A stretch of 64,000 nucleotides of DNA from contig CAVPRS010000010.1 of NCBI GenBank assembly GCA_963707895.1, positions 124,001 through 188,000 of the forward strand. Direction: 5' to 3'. The notes below the pieces were generated by a model. The model worked only from the letters and a program-made list of their open reading frames with translations, had not been told where the DNA came from and made no database searches. Of the stretch, positions 21,624-33,954 are shown one piece after another. A program made the position numbers and the translations under genes. Source of the DNA: Fodinibacter sp963707895 (GTDB lineage Bacteria; Actinomycetota; Actinomycetes; Actinomycetales; Dermatophilaceae). The stretch's first letter is position 1. Every line of letters begins with the position of its first letter.

Positions 21624-22530
21624 CGACGGGCCCGGGGGCGGCGGCCTGCCACCGGTGCCGCGGTCCACCGACTTCGTCATCGTCACCGGCATGAGCGGCG
21701 CCGGGCGGTCGACGGCCGCCAACGTCATCGAGGACCGGGGCTGGTACGTCGTCGACAACCTTCCGCCGCAGCTGCTCTCGCCGATGGCCGAGCTCGCGGG
21801 GCAGGTGCGCGACACCGGGGTCAGCGACCTGCGCATCGCCGCCGTCGTCGACGTGCGGGCACGCGCGTTCCACTCCGAGCTGCAGGCCGGGCTGGCCGCC
21901 CTGCGCGACGCCGGCTGGCACCCGCACCTGATCTTCCTCGACGCCACCGACGAGGCGTTGGTCCGCCGGTTCGAGAGCGTGCGGCGGCCGCATCCGCTGC
22001 AGAACGACGGCCGGCTGCTCGACGGCATCCAGGCCGAGCGCGAGATGCTGCGCGACCTTCGCGCGGAGGCCCAGGTGGTCATCGACACCTCCGGGCTCAA
22101 CGTCCACCAGCTCGGGCGCAAGCTCACCCCGCTGCTCGGTGGTGACGACGGTCCGAGCGTGCGCCTGGCGCTGATGTCGTTCGGCTTCAAGTACGGCGTC
22201 CCCCTCGACGCCGACTTCGTCTTCGACATGCGCTTCCTGCCCAACCCGTTCTGGGTGCCCGAGCTCAAGGCGCTCACCGGCGCCGACGCCCCGGTGAGCG
22301 ACTGGGTCATGAGCCAGGCGGGGGCCACCGAGTTCCTCGACCGGGTCGTCGCGCTCATGGAGCCGGTCACCGACGGCTACCTGCGCGAGGGCCGGCGCTA
22401 CGCGACCATCGCGATCGGCTGCACCGGTGGCAAGCACCGCTCGGTGGCGATGACCCAGGCGGTCGCCGCCCGGCTCACCACCGACCGGGTGGCCACCTTC
22501 GTCGTGCACCGCGACCTGGGGCGAGAGTGA
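21598..22530 (+). CDS. rapZ: RapZ/YvcJ-like nucleotide-binding protein
   Basis: A 310-residue P-loop protein with Walker A GMSGAGRST (31-39), DNLPPQLL, and the C-terminal CTGGKHRSV motif. In E. coli, RapZ is an RNA-binding adaptor for GlmS control. In actinobacteria the role is unknown beyond nucleotide binding. The GTG start at 21598 has AAGGGG 6 nt upstream and overlaps the uvrC end; an ATG six bases on is the alternative. The stop overlaps yvcK by 4 nt. Confidence 0.92.
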   Translation: MPMDRAVADDGPGGGGLPPVPRSTDFVIVTGMSGAGRSTAANVIEDRGWYVVDNLPPQLLSPMAELAGQVRDTGVSDLRIAAVVDVRARAFHSELQAGLAALRDAGWHPHLIFLDATDEALVRRFESVRRPHPLQNDGRLLDGIQAEREMLRDLRAEAQVVIDTSGLNVHQLGRKLTPLLGGDDGPSVRLALMSFGFKYGVPLDADFVFDMRFLPNPFWVPELKALTGADAPVSDWVMSQAGATEFLDRVVALMEPVTDGYLREGRRYATIAIGCTGGKHRSVAMTQAVAARLTTDRVATFVVHRDLGRE

Positions 22531-23483
22531 CCGGGCCGGTCGTCGCCGCACTCGGGGGCGGCCACGGCCTGGCTGCCACGCTGACCGCCCTGCGCTACGT
22601 CACCGACGAGATCACCGGCATCGTCACGGTCGCCGACGACGGCGGCTCGTCGGGCCGGCTGCGCGACGAGTTCGGCGTGCTGCCGCCGGGCGACCTGCGG
22701 ATGGCCCTGGCCGCCCTGTGCAGCGAGAGCGAGTGGGGCCAGACGTGGCGCGACGTGCTGCAGCACCGGTTCGCCGGCGACGGCCCGCTCGGCGGGCACG
22801 CCCTCGGCAACCTGCTGATCGTCGCCCTCTGGGAGCTGCACGACGACCCCGTGGCCGGGCTCGACCTCGTCGCCCGCCTGCTCCAGGCCCAGGGCCGGGT
22901 GCTGCCGATGGCCGCCGTGCCGCTCACCATCGAGGCCGACGTCACCGGGCTCGACCCCACCGACCCGGATGCCGTGCGCACCGTCAGCGGGCAGGCCCAG
23001 GTCGCGGTGACGCCCGGCTCGGTCGGGGCGGTGCGCCTGGTGCCGGCCGACCCGCCCGCCTACCCGGAGTCGGTGGCCGCCATCCGCAGCGCCGACTGGG
23101 TGGTGCTCGGACCCGGCTCGTGGTTCACCTCGGTGATGACCCACCTGCTCGTCCCCGAGGTGCGCGAGGCGCTCGAGGTCACCCGGGCCCGACGGCTGTT
23201 GGTGCTCAACCTCGACCCGGGCACCGGCGAGACCGCGGGCTTCAGCGCCGGTCGGCACCTCGAGACCTTCGTCACCCTGGCGCCCAACCTCCGCCTCGAC
23301 GCGGTGCTCGCCGACCCGGCGGTCGTCGACGACGAGCCGGCCCTGGCGCAGCAGTGCGCCCGGCTCGGAGCCTCGCTGCTCGTCACCCCCGTCGGGCACC
23401 GTGACCGACCCGGCGAGCACGACCCGCTGCGCTTCGCCGCCGCACTCCGGGACATTCTGGCCACCCCGAGACCGGTCCGCTGA
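22527..23483 (+). CDS. yvcK: YvcK/CofD-like gluconeogenesis factor
   Basis: A 318-residue protein of the YvcK family, which binds UDP-sugars (UDP-GlcNAc) and is needed for growth on gluconeogenic carbon and for cell-wall control in several Gram-positives. The N-terminal GGGHGLA loop, TVADDGGSSGRLRDEFGVLPPGDLR and GPGSWFTSVMTHL are characteristic. GTG start overlaps the rapZ stop (GTGA). Confidence 0.93.
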   Translation: MTGPVVAALGGGHGLAATLTALRYVTDEITGIVTVADDGGSSGRLRDEFGVLPPGDLRMALAALCSESEWGQTWRDVLQHRFAGDGPLGGHALGNLLIVALWELHDDPVAGLDLVARLLQAQGRVLPMAAVPLTIEADVTGLDPTDPDAVRTVSGQAQVAVTPGSVGAVRLVPADPPAYPESVAAIRSADWVVLGPGSWFTSVMTHLLVPEVREALEVTRARRLLVLNLDPGTGETAGFSAGRHLETFVTLAPNLRLDAVLADPAVVDDEPALAQQCARLGASLLVTPVGHRDRPGEHDPLRFAAALRDILATPRPVR

Positions 23484-23503
23484 CGCGTGGCAGGATGACC
23501 GCC

Positions 23504-24484
23504 ATGGCGATGACGGCAAAGGTGAAGGACGAGCTGAGCAGGCACGTGGTGACCAAGCCGTGCTGCCGCAAGTCCGAGGTCGCCGCGACCCTGAGGTTCG
23601 CCGGGGGACTGCACATCATCGGGGGGCGCATCGTCGTCGAGGCCGAGCTCGACACGGCCAACGCCGCGCGCCGGCTCCGTCGCGAGCTCTCCGAGGTCTA
23701 CGGCCACACCCCCGAGGTGCTCGTGCTCGCGGCCGGTGGGCTGCGCAAGGGCAGCCGCTACGTCGTGCGGGTGGTGCAGGACGGCGAGTCGCTGGCTCGC
23801 CAGACCGGTCTGATCGACAGTCGTGGCCGACCCGTGCGCGGGCTCCCGCCCAAGGTGGTCAGCGGGTCGGTCTGCGACGCCGAGGCCGCGTGGCGTGGTG
23901 CCTTCCTGGCCCACGGCTCGCTCACCGAGCCGGGCCGGTCGTCGGCCCTCGAGGTGACCTGCCCCGGCCCCGAGGCGGCGCTGGCCCTGGTCGGGGCTGC
24001 CCGCCGGATGGGCATCTCCGCCAAGGCCCGCGAGGTGCGCGGGGTCGACCGGGTCGTCATCCGCGACGGCGACGCCATCGGTGCGATGCTGACCCGGCTC
24101 GGCGCCCACGACGCCGTGCTCGCCTGGGAGGAGCGCCGCATCCGCCGCGAGGTCCGGGCCACCGCCAACCGGCTCGCCAACTTCGACGACGCCAACCTGC
24201 GCCGGTCCGCCCGCGCGGCCGTGGCCGCCGGTGCCCGGGTCGAGCGCGCGCTCGAGATCCTCGGCGACGACATCCCCGACCACCTGCGCGAGGCCGGCGA
24301 GCTGCGCCTGCAGCACAAGCAGGCCTCGCTCGAGGAGCTCGGCCAGCTGGCCCAGCCGCCGATGACCAAGGACGCCGTCGCGGGTCGCATCCGCCGCCTG
24401 CTGGCGATGGCCGACAAGCGGGCGTCCGACGACGGCATCCCCAACACCGAGGCCGTGCTCACCCCCGACATGCTCGACAGCTGA
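23504..24484 (+). CDS. whiA: WhiA, DNA-binding regulator of sporulation/cell division family
   Basis: A 326-residue protein with a LAGLIDADG-homing-endonuclease-like N-terminal domain (VTKPCCRKSEVAATLRFAGGLHI) and a C-terminal helix-turn-helix (LEELGQLAQPPMTKDAVAGRIRRLL). In Streptomyces, WhiA works with WhiB on division and sporulation genes; in non-sporulating actinobacteria it still affects division. The start MAMTAKVKDEL (ATG 23504) matches the family; an ATG at 23495 is also in frame. It is last in the uvrC cluster. Confidence 0.95.
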   Translation: MAMTAKVKDELSRHVVTKPCCRKSEVAATLRFAGGLHIIGGRIVVEAELDTANAARRLRRELSEVYGHTPEVLVLAAGGLRKGSRYVVRVVQDGESLARQTGLIDSRGRPVRGLPPKVVSGSVCDAEAAWRGAFLAHGSLTEPGRSSALEVTCPGPEAALALVGAARRMGISAKAREVRGVDRVVIRDGDAIGAMLTRLGAHDAVLAWEERRIRREVRATANRLANFDDANLRRSARAAVAAGARVERALEILGDDIPDHLREAGELRLQHKQASLEELGQLAQPPMTKDAVAGRIRRLLAMADKRASDDGIPNTEAVLTPDMLDS

Positions 24485-24509
24485 CCGCCCCCGAGCGGCC
24501 CTGCGGATC

Positions 24510-24529
24510 CCGCACCGCTGAGCGTGCGG
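24510..24529 (+). terminator. Hairpin after whiA
   Basis: CCGCA/TGCGG and CGC/GCG stems separated by one bulged C, with loop TGA, lie 26 nt past the whiA stop. No T run. Confidence 0.35.
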
Positions 24530-24583
24530 AAGCGGTTACTCGCCCGTACCTCGGACGGTGTCAGGCGCCGTGATCGCGAGGTC

Positions 24584-24589
24584 TAGGGT
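24584..24589 (+). promoter_or_regulatory. Candidate -10 box of the gap operon
   Basis: TAGGGT lies 66 nt before the gap GTG, giving a leader of roughly 60 nt, unlike the leaderless genes in the window. No clear -35 or operator was found. Confidence 0.35.
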
Positions 24590-24655
24590 GGAGACAACCC
24601 CAAGGTGCCGTGACCCTGCGGCACGCCCCGCACCACATGGAAGGCAGCTCACACC

Positions 24656-25660
<1,005 letters not shown>

Positions 25661-25682
25661 AGCGACCGGGACCGACCCGACC

Positions 25683-26879
25683 ATGGGGAACATCGCCTCC
25701 CTGGGCGACCTGCGCGGCAAGCGCGTGCTCGTCCGCTCCGACCTCAACGTGCCGCTCGACGGCACGACGATCACGGACGACGGCCGCATCCGGGCCTCGG
25801 TCCCGACCATCTCGAGCCTCGCCGAGGCGGGCGCACGCGTCATCGTGTGCGCCCACCTCGGCCGGCCCAAGGGCGCTCCCGAGGAGCGCTACTCGCTGGC
25901 CCCGGTCGTGCCACGGCTCTCCGAGCTGCTCGGCCGCCCGGTCACCTTCGCCGCCGACACGGTCGGTGAGAGCGCGCAGGCCGCGGTCGCGGGCATGTCC
26001 GACGGCGACGTCGTGCTGCTCGAGAACCTTCGCTTCAACCCCGGGGAGACCGCCAAGACCGACGACGAGCGCGCCGGGTTCGCCGACGCCCTCGCCGGCC
26101 TGGCCGACGCCTACGTCTCCGACGGCTTCGGGGTCGTGCACCGCAAGCAGGCCTCGGTCTACGACGTCGCCACCCGGCTGCCCGCCGCGATGGGGGGCCT
26201 GGTGCACACCGAGGTCGACGTGCTCAAGCGCCTCACCGAGGACCCCGAGCGCCCGTACGCCGTGGTGCTCGGCGGTGCGAAGGTCGCCGACAAGCTGGCC
26301 GTCATCGACAACCTGATGTCGACCGCCGACCGCCTCCTCATCGGCGGGGGCATGCTCTTCACCTTCCTCGCGGCCCAGGGACACGAGATCGGCAGGAGCC
26401 TGTTCGACGCCGACAGCGTCGAGGCGTGCAAGGGCTACCTGAAGCGGGCCGAGGAGAGCGGCGTCGAGATCGTGCTGCCGGTCGACGTCGTCTGCGGTCG
26501 CGAGTTCGCCGCCGACACCGAGACCGTCACGGTCGCGGCCGACGCGATCCCGGCCGACATGATCGGGCTCGACATCGGGCCGAAGTCCGCCGAGCTCTAC
26601 GCCGAGAAGGTCGCCGACACCCGCACCGTGTTCTGGAACGGCCCGATGGGTGCCTTCGAGATGGCGCCCTTCGCAGCGGGAACCCGCCGCCTGGCCGAGG
26701 CCCTCGTCGAGGTCACCGCGAAGGGTGCGCTGACCGTCGTCGGCGGCGGCGACTCCGCCGCGGCCGTGCGCCAGCTCGGCTTCACCGACGACCAGTTCGG
26801 CCACATCTCCACCGGCGGCGGCGCCTCGCTCGAGTACCTCGAGGGCAAGGAACTACCCGGCATCGCCATCCTGTCCTGA
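25683..26879 (+). CDS. pgk: Phosphoglycerate kinase
   Basis: Makes ATP and 3-phosphoglycerate from 1,3-bisphosphoglycerate. The 398 residues are full length. N-terminal substrate motif VRSDLNVPLDG, hinge GGAKVADKLAVI, and the nucleotide-loop GGGDSAAAV near the C-terminus are all present. The ATG is 22 nt after gap. Middle gene of the glycolytic operon. Confidence 0.97.
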   Translation: MGNIASLGDLRGKRVLVRSDLNVPLDGTTITDDGRIRASVPTISSLAEAGARVIVCAHLGRPKGAPEERYSLAPVVPRLSELLGRPVTFAADTVGESAQAAVAGMSDGDVVLLENLRFNPGETAKTDDERAGFADALAGLADAYVSDGFGVVHRKQASVYDVATRLPAAMGGLVHTEVDVLKRLTEDPERPYAVVLGGAKVADKLAVIDNLMSTADRLLIGGGMLFTFLAAQGHEIGRSLFDADSVEACKGYLKRAEESGVEIVLPVDVVCGREFAADTETVTVAADAIPADMIGLDIGPKSAELYAEKVADTRTVFWNGPMGAFEMAPFAAGTRRLAEALVEVTAKGALTVVGGGDSAAAVRQLGFTDDQFGHISTGGGASLEYLEGKELPGIAILS

Positions 26880-26913
26880 TCTCCCGCCCGACCGTTCACC
26901 CAAGGAGCACCCC

Positions 26914-27711
26914 ATGGCCGCCGGCCGCACCCCCCTTCTGGCGGGGAACTGGAAGATGAACCTGGACCACCTCCAGGCCACCCACCTCGTGCAGAAGCTC
27001 GACTGGACCCTGAAGGACGGCAAGCACGACTTCGGCGCCGTCGAGGTCGCGGTGCTGCCGCCGTTCACCGACATCCGCAGCGTCCAGACGCTCATCGACG
27101 GTGACCGGCTCGAGCTCAAGCACGGCGCCCAGGACCTCTCCGTGCACGATGCAGGTGCCTACACCGGTGAGATCAGCGGGGCCTTCCTCGCCAAGCTCGG
27201 CTGTGCCTACGTCACCGTGGGGCACAGCGAGCGCCGTGAGTACCACCACGAGGGCGACGAGGTCGTCAACGCCAAGGTGCAGGCCGCCTTCCGGCACGGC
27301 GTCACGCCGATCTTCTGCTGCGGTGAGGGCCTCGAGGTGCGCCAGGCCGGCACCCACGTCGAGCACGTGCTCGCCCAGGTCGAGGCCGGGCTCAAGGACG
27401 TGCCCGTCGAGCAGGCCAGGAGCGTCGTCGTCGCCTACGAGCCGATCTGGGCGATCGGCACCGGTGAGGTCGCGACGCCCGAGGACGCCCAGGAGGTCTG
27501 CGCGGCGATCCGTACCAAGCTCGCCGAGCTCTACAGCGGCGACGTGGCCGACGGCATCCGGGTGCTCTACGGCGGCTCGGTGAAGTCCGGCAACGTCGCG
27601 GCGATCATGGCCAAGGAGGACGTCGACGGCGCCCTCGTCGGCGGGGCGTCGATCGACCCCGTCGAGTTCGCCGCGATCTGCCGGTTCCGTGACCACCTGC
27701 AGACGTCCTGA
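26914..27711 (+). CDS. tpiA: Triosephosphate isomerase
   Basis: Interconverts dihydroxyacetone phosphate and glyceraldehyde-3-phosphate. The 265 residues contain Lys14 (AGNWKMN), His104 (VGHSERR), the catalytic Glu176 in AYEPIWAIGTG, and the phosphate-gripping YGGSV. CAAGGAG lies upstream of the ATG. Third gene of the operon, 34 nt after pgk. Confidence 0.97.
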   Translation: MAAGRTPLLAGNWKMNLDHLQATHLVQKLDWTLKDGKHDFGAVEVAVLPPFTDIRSVQTLIDGDRLELKHGAQDLSVHDAGAYTGEISGAFLAKLGCAYVTVGHSERREYHHEGDEVVNAKVQAAFRHGVTPIFCCGEGLEVRQAGTHVEHVLAQVEAGLKDVPVEQARSVVVAYEPIWAIGTGEVATPEDAQEVCAAIRTKLAELYSGDVADGIRVLYGGSVKSGNVAAIMAKEDVDGALVGGASIDPVEFAAICRFRDHLQTS

Positions 27712-27756
27712 CCGCTGCTCGACCCCGGGCTGACCTCGCTCGGGCACCCGAACGCT

Positions 27757-27762
27757 TATGCT
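27757..27762 (+). promoter_or_regulatory. Candidate -10 box of secG
   Basis: TATGCT lies 37 nt before the secG GTG in the tpiA-secG gap, so secG may be transcribed separately as well as by read-through. Confidence 0.35.
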
Positions 27763-27799
27763 TGACCGGTTGCCCCCGACCCCGCACGAAGGATTGCTC

Positions 27800-28042
27800 G
27801 TGGAAGCGGTAAAAATCGGCCTCCAGGTCCTCCTGGTCATCACCGGCCTGTTCCTGACCCTGCTCATCCTGCTGCACAAGGGCAAGGGCGGCGGCCTGTC
27901 CGACATGTTCGGTGGTGGCATGTCCAGCTCGCTGGGTGGCAGCTCGGTGGCCGAGCGCAACCTCGACCGGATCACCGTCGGGGTGGCGCTGGTGTGGTTC
28001 ACCGTCGTCGTCGGCCTCGGCGTCCTCGCTCGTTTCGCCTGA
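27800..28042 (+). CDS. secG: SecG, preprotein translocase subunit
   Basis: A small membrane subunit of the SecYEG channel, 80 residues: two hydrophobic helices (LLVITGLFLTLLILLH and VGVALVWFTVVVGLGVL) around the loop HKGKGGGLSDMFGG that typifies SecG. The GTG at 27800 has AAGGA 7 nt upstream; a start 42 nt earlier would add a leader that does not fit the family. Location after tpiA is conserved in actinobacteria. Confidence 0.92.
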   Translation: MEAVKIGLQVLLVITGLFLTLLILLHKGKGGGLSDMFGGGMSSSLGGSSVAERNLDRITVGVALVWFTVVVGLGVLARFA

Positions 28043-28055
28043 CAGGTAGGTAGAC

Positions 28056-28406
28056 ATGGCTGGTGGTAACGCGATCCGTGGCTCGCGCGTCGGTGCGGGC
28101 CCGATGGGCGAGGCCGAGCGGGGCGAGGTGGCCCCGCGGGTGCACATCTCGTTCTGGTGCTCCAACGGGCACGAGACGCGACCGAGCTTCTCCGAGGAGC
28201 CCGGTCTCGCGATCCCCGAGCAGTGGGACTGCCCACGGTGCGGCCTTCCGGCCGGGCGCGACAAGGAGAACCCCCCGGCGGCGCCGAGGGTCGAGCCCTA
28301 CAAGACCCACCTCGCCTACGTGAAGGAGCGCCGCTCCGACGAGGACGGCGAAGCCATCCTCGACGAGGCGCTGCAGACGCTGCGCGACCGCGGCCTCATC
28401 CAGTAG
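28056..28406 (+). CDS. rbpA: RbpA, RNA polymerase-binding transcription activator
   Basis: A 116-residue actinobacterial RNA polymerase partner that stabilises the open complex with the housekeeping sigma factor. Present in order are a flexible N-terminus (MAGGNAIRGSRVGAGP), the core domain with CSNGH and the CPRCGLPAG pair, a basic linker, and the C-terminal sigma-interaction helix (LDEALQTLRDRGLIQ). Its presence supports an actinobacterial source. It converges on the next gene with a 3-bp gap. Confidence 0.96.
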   Translation: MAGGNAIRGSRVGAGPMGEAERGEVAPRVHISFWCSNGHETRPSFSEEPGLAIPEQWDCPRCGLPAGRDKENPPAAPRVEPYKTHLAYVKERRSDEDGEAILDEALQTLRDRGLIQ

Positions 28407-28409
28407 CCC

Positions 28410-28913
28410 TCAGGTGCGGCCGACGTCGACGAGGTGGCCGACGACGCCGCTGACCCAGCCGCGCTCGCGTCCCATCCAGCGCACGGCCACGAGCATCCGG
28501 GTCACCACCGGCACGCCCCGCCGGGGTGGCTCGACCGCGAGGTCGGTGCCGAACGGGTCGGTCGCGACCACCCAGCGGTAGCCACCGGCCACCACGAGGT
28601 GGTCACCGACGGCGGTGCCGAGCAGCTCGACCACTGACGCGGAGTCGTGGTCGTCGTCGTGCGCGTCGAGGGCCCGGTCGTAGGCCGCCGCGATGCTCTC
28701 GAGGTCAGCGGGGTCGATGCCGTGTCCGGCATAGCCTTCCCGCACGGCGGCCAGGGCCGCCTCCTCGTCGGCGGTGAGCCGGCGGATGCCGACCTCCTCC
28801 ACCGGTTCGACGCCCGCGGTCTCGTCGCCGGTCGAGCCGCTGACGGCGTCCGGGTCGTCGTCGGGCCCCTTCGGGTCGTCGTCGCGGCCGAGCAGCCGGT
28901 CGAACAGACCCAT
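28410..28913 (-). CDS. Hypothetical protein, possibly DUF3806-like
   Basis: A 167-residue cytoplasmic protein with no signal or membrane segment. The N-terminal 40 residues are acidic and low complexity (RDDDPKGPDDDPD). The rest has a helical part (TADEEAALAAVREGYAGHGID) and a beta-rich end with YRWVVATDPFGTDLAV. That end resembles the DUF3806 pattern (G-x-x-x-GD...W...D-x-x-G-x-D), but this is weak. It starts 6 nt beyond the pgl stop and so ends the pentose phosphate operon. Function unknown. Confidence 0.65.
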   Translation of the reverse strand: MGLFDRLLGRDDDPKGPDDDPDAVSGSTGDETAGVEPVEEVGIRRLTADEEAALAAVREGYAGHGIDPADLESIAAAYDRALDAHDDDHDSASVVELLGTAVGDHLVVAGGYRWVVATDPFGTDLAVEPPRRGVPVVTRMLVAVRWMGRERGWVSGVVGHLVDVGRT

Positions 28914-28918
28914 GGTGC

Positions 28919-29656
28919 TCAGCGCTCCAGGTCCGCGGCCGCTTCGGCGTCGACCAGCCACAGGGTGCGCTCGACTCCGTGCACGTGCGCGGCGGGGGTG
29001 GTCTCGAAGGGTGCGCCGGAGACCCCGCGCAGCACGGCATCGGCCTTGTCGGCACCGCTCACCAGGAACCACACCTCGCGGGAGCGCTCGAGGCACTCGC
29101 GGGTGAGCGACACCCGCGTCGGCGGCGGCTTGGGGGAGTCGTGGACCGCCACGGCCGGGGAGCCCTCACTGAGCGCGGCCGGGTGGTGGGGGAACAGCGA
29201 GGCGACGTGGCCGTCGGGGCCGACCCCGAGCACCATGACGTCGAACAGGCCGCTGCCGGCCCGGTGCAGGTCCTCGCCGTAGAGCCGTGCGCTCTCCTCG
29301 GCCGAGTCGCTGGTGTCGGGGCCGGCCACCCGGTGCACGTTGGCCGGGTCGAGGCCCAGGGAGGCCAGGCCCGCCGCGTCGTTCTGGGTGTCGTTGCGGT
29401 CGGCGTCACCGGCGGGCAGCCACCGCTCGTCGCCCCACCACACGTGCACCTGCGACCAGTCGACGGCGTCGCGTGCCGGCACCCGGCCCAGCGAGGAGAT
29501 GATGTGCGAGCCCATCGACCCACCGGTCATCGAGACGTGGGCGACCCCGCGCGCCGACTGCGCGTCGACCAGGGCCACGACGAGACGCGCCGCGGCGGCG
29601 TCGGCCAGCGCCTGCCGGCCGCGGTGGACGACGACGATGGCGGTCGGCCCGCTCAC
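28919..29656 (-). CDS. pgl: 6-phosphogluconolactonase
   Basis: Hydrolyses 6-phosphogluconolactone, the product of Zwf. The 245 residues contain SMTGGSMG, the family motif WWGDERWLP and the active-site GVGPDGHVASLFP. The GTG start overlaps the opcA stop by 4 nt. It is placed as expected after zwf and opcA. Confidence 0.95.
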   Translation of the reverse strand: MSGPTAIVVVHRGRQALADAAAARLVVALVDAQSARGVAHVSMTGGSMGSHIISSLGRVPARDAVDWSQVHVWWGDERWLPAGDADRNDTQNDAAGLASLGLDPANVHRVAGPDTSDSAEESARLYGEDLHRAGSGLFDVMVLGVGPDGHVASLFPHHPAALSEGSPAVAVHDSPKPPPTRVSLTRECLERSREVWFLVSGADKADAVLRGVSGAPFETTPAAHVHGVERTLWLVDAEAAADLER

Positions 29657-30785
29657 GAGCGGCGGTCCTTGACCTCGACGAGCTGCCTGACCGCGGCCTT
29701 CTTCACCGCGGCCGGGTCGTCGGCCCGGCCGGGCATCGGCTGCGCCTCGACCATCTTGCTGCTGCCGCTGGCCCGAGCCGCACGACGCAGCCGGGCCGCG
29801 GTGCGCTCGGCCTCCGCGACCGACGGGGCCTTGCCGGCCCGGATCGCCTCGGTGGCCGTCTGGCGCGAGACGGTGCACTTGCGCAGACCGGTCACGAGCG
29901 CGTCCTCGTAGACCTCGTCGGGATCGAGGCGGCGCAGCTCGTCGGCGAGGCACTCGGCGTCGCCGCGGTGCGCCAGTGCCAGGGTGCGCACCGGCTGACC
30001 GGGCTGGGACAGTGTGGCGGTGTTGCCGTCGAGGGGGCGCACCAGGTCGACGGTGCCGCTGGCCCGCTCCAGCCGCACCGAGATGATGCCGCTGCGGTTG
30101 CGGGCGCGGGCGATGGACACCGGGCAGCGCAGCCGCACGGCGAGCCATCCGGCCAGCAGGTCGCCCGAGGGGGAGTCGGTGGCCGCGACGACGGTCACGT
30201 GCGTCACCGGCTCGTAGGGCGGCTGGTCGAGCGCGGCCGCGAGCAGGCCCCGCCACAGCGTGATCCGGGACCAGGCGAGGTCGGAGTCGCCGTCGACGTA
30301 GCCCTCGGCCAGGCGGCGGAGCACGGTGCGGGGCGCCTGGCTCGACTGAGCCGCGTCGGTCACCCGGCGCTGGGCCATCGCGCCGATCGGGTCGGCCGAG
30401 GGCTTGCCCGGACCGTTCGTGGGCCACCACGCCACGATGGGGGAGTCGGCGAGCAGCAGCGGGGTGACGACGGAGCGGCCGTGGGCGGCGAGGCGACCGT
30501 AGAGGCGCAGGACGACGACCTCCGACGCGCCGGCGTCGCCGCCGAGCCGGATCTGGGCGTCGAGCCGGGCGATCCCGCGCCTGTTGCCGGCGACCACGAC
30601 GATGATCCGGCACGGGTGCTGCCGGCTCGCCCGGTTCGCCGTGTCGATCGCGGAGTCGGCGTCCGACTCGTCGACGACCACGAGCAGGGTGAGCACCCGT
30701 GACAGGGCCATCGAGCCGGTGTCGGCGCGCAGCCGGACCAGCTTCTTGGCGACGTCGGCGGTCGTGGTGCTGGGCAGGTCGACGA

Positions 30786-30789
<4 letters not shown>
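29653..30789 (-). CDS. opcA: OpcA, glucose-6-phosphate dehydrogenase assembly protein
   Basis: A 378-residue protein that supports assembly and activity of glucose-6-phosphate dehydrogenase; best known in cyanobacteria and actinobacteria. Typical segments are TTTADVAKKLVRLR, RIIVVVAGNRRG and LLLADSPIVAWWPTNGP. The GTG at 30789 overlaps the zwf stop (GTGA) and has GGAGG 5 nt upstream, better than a GTG 12 nt earlier. Confidence 0.94.
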
Positions 30790-32326
<1,537 letters not shown>

Positions 32327-32330
<4 letters not shown>

Positions 32331-33954
32331 TCGCGGCCTCGCCCGAGCGCCGCGCGGACCTGGGCCAGCCCCGCGTCGTGCTCGGTGAGGTGCAGGCGCA
32401 GCACGGGTCGGTCGTGGTCGGCGAGCACCGTGGCGTCGCCGCCGGCCTGCGCGGCGATGAACTGGCCGAAGGTGAAGTCGCGGCCCGGCACCGCGAGGTC
32501 CTGAGCGGGGGTCGTGGTGACCTGGACGTAGACGCCGGTGGCCGGGCCACCCTTGTGGTACTGGCCGGTGGAGTGCAGGAAGCGCGGTCCCCAGCCGAAG
32601 GTGGCGGGCCGGCCGGTGCGGTCGAAGAGGTCGCGCGCCACGTGCTCGAGGTCGGCGTCGGCCTCCCGGTCGAGGTAGGCCATCACGGCGACGTAGCCGC
32701 GGGAGCCGTCGAGCCGGGCCAGCAGCGCGTCGACGGCGGCGTCGACCGTGGCGGCGTCACCGAGCCAGTCCCCGCCGAGGGCGCGCACCTCGACGGCGCC
32801 GTCGGTGAAGGCCGGGTCGTCACCCGCGCCGATGCCGGCGTCGAGCAGCTCGCGGGCCGCCGACTTGGCGCTCTCGACGTCGGGCTGGTCGAACGGGTTG
32901 ATGCCGAGCAGCCGACCGGCGACGGCCGTGGCCGCCTCCCAGAGCAGCAGCTGGGCGCCGAGCGGGCCGGCGACGGTGACCTCCGAGGCCGAGGCGGCCA
33001 GCCGCCGGGGTCGTCGGAGTCGTCGTCGGACGCGACCAGCCGCACCACGGTGCCGTCGTCGTAGAGGTGCGCCGGCTCGGTGCCGATCGCGACGACGGGC
33101 AGGATGCCCGTGCCGTCCTTGCCGGTCGACTCGGCGATCAGCTGCTCGGCCCAGGCACCGAACCCGACGTTCTCGGTGCCGGCGTCGACGAGCACGAGCT
33201 TGTCGCGCAGCGGCTCGGTGCCGGCCATCGCGGCACCGAGGCGCAGCGCCGGGTTGGCGTCGTCGTCGGCGGCGAGCAGGTCGGCGACCGCCTCGGCGTC
33301 GTCGAGCAGGGCCTCGATGTCGACGCCGGCGAGGCCGCTGGGCACCAGGCCGAAGGCGGTGAGAGCGGAGTAGCGGCCACCGACGTCGGGGTCGGCGTTG
33401 ACGACCCGGAAGCCGGCGGCGCGGGCGTCGCCGTCGAGCGGGCTGCCGGGGTCGGTCACGACCACGATCCGGCTGGTGGGGTCGATGCCGGCATCGGTGA
33501 AGGCCTGCACGAACGCCCGGCGCTGGCTGTCGGTCTCGACGGTGGAGCCCGACTTGCTCGACACGACGACGACCGTGCGCTCGAGGTCGGTCAGGGCGCC
33601 GCGGACGACGTCGGGGTCGGAGGAGTCGAGCACCACGATGGGCACGCCGGCGGTGGCGCAGATCACCTCGGGGGCCAGCGACGACCCGCCCATGCCGCAC
33701 AGCACGACGCGGTCGAAGCCGGTGGCAGCCAGCTCGTCTCGGAGCGCGGCGACCTCACCGACCAGGTGGCGCGAGCTGCGGGGCAGCCCGGTCCACGAAA
33801 GCCGCTTGGCCGACTCGGCCTCGGCCGCCTCACCCCACAGGGTGTGGTCCTTCGCGAAGAGCCGGCTCGCCACGCGGTCGGCGACCAGCACCGGCACCCG
33901 GGACGCGACGGCGTCCGCCGCCGCACCGGTCGCGGCGACGTCGAGAGTGCTCAC
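32327..33954 (-). CDS. pgi: Glucose-6-phosphate isomerase (one frame break)
   Basis: Interconverts glucose-6-phosphate and fructose-6-phosphate. The sugar-phosphate loop SSKSGSTVETD, GMGGSSLAPEV and the C-terminal FGWGPRFLHSTGQYHKGGP are present. The frame is lost near 33007-33010, where a G run on the plus strand appears one base short, and resumes at LAASASEVTVAGP; restoring a base gives about 542 residues. The GTG at 33954 overlaps the tal stop. Its place between tal and zwf is common in actinobacteria. Confidence 0.93.

Noticed and set aside
18924..22370. A ~1150-codon minus-strand frame opposite the Rieske gene, uvrC and rapZ
   Set aside because: It spans several well-supported plus-strand genes and has no recognisable protein features.
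28410..29096. A longer minus-strand start at 29096 for the hypothetical protein
   Set aside because: It would overlap the pgl C-terminus by more than 170 bases; the ATG at 28913 follows the pgl stop closely and gives a natural N-terminus.
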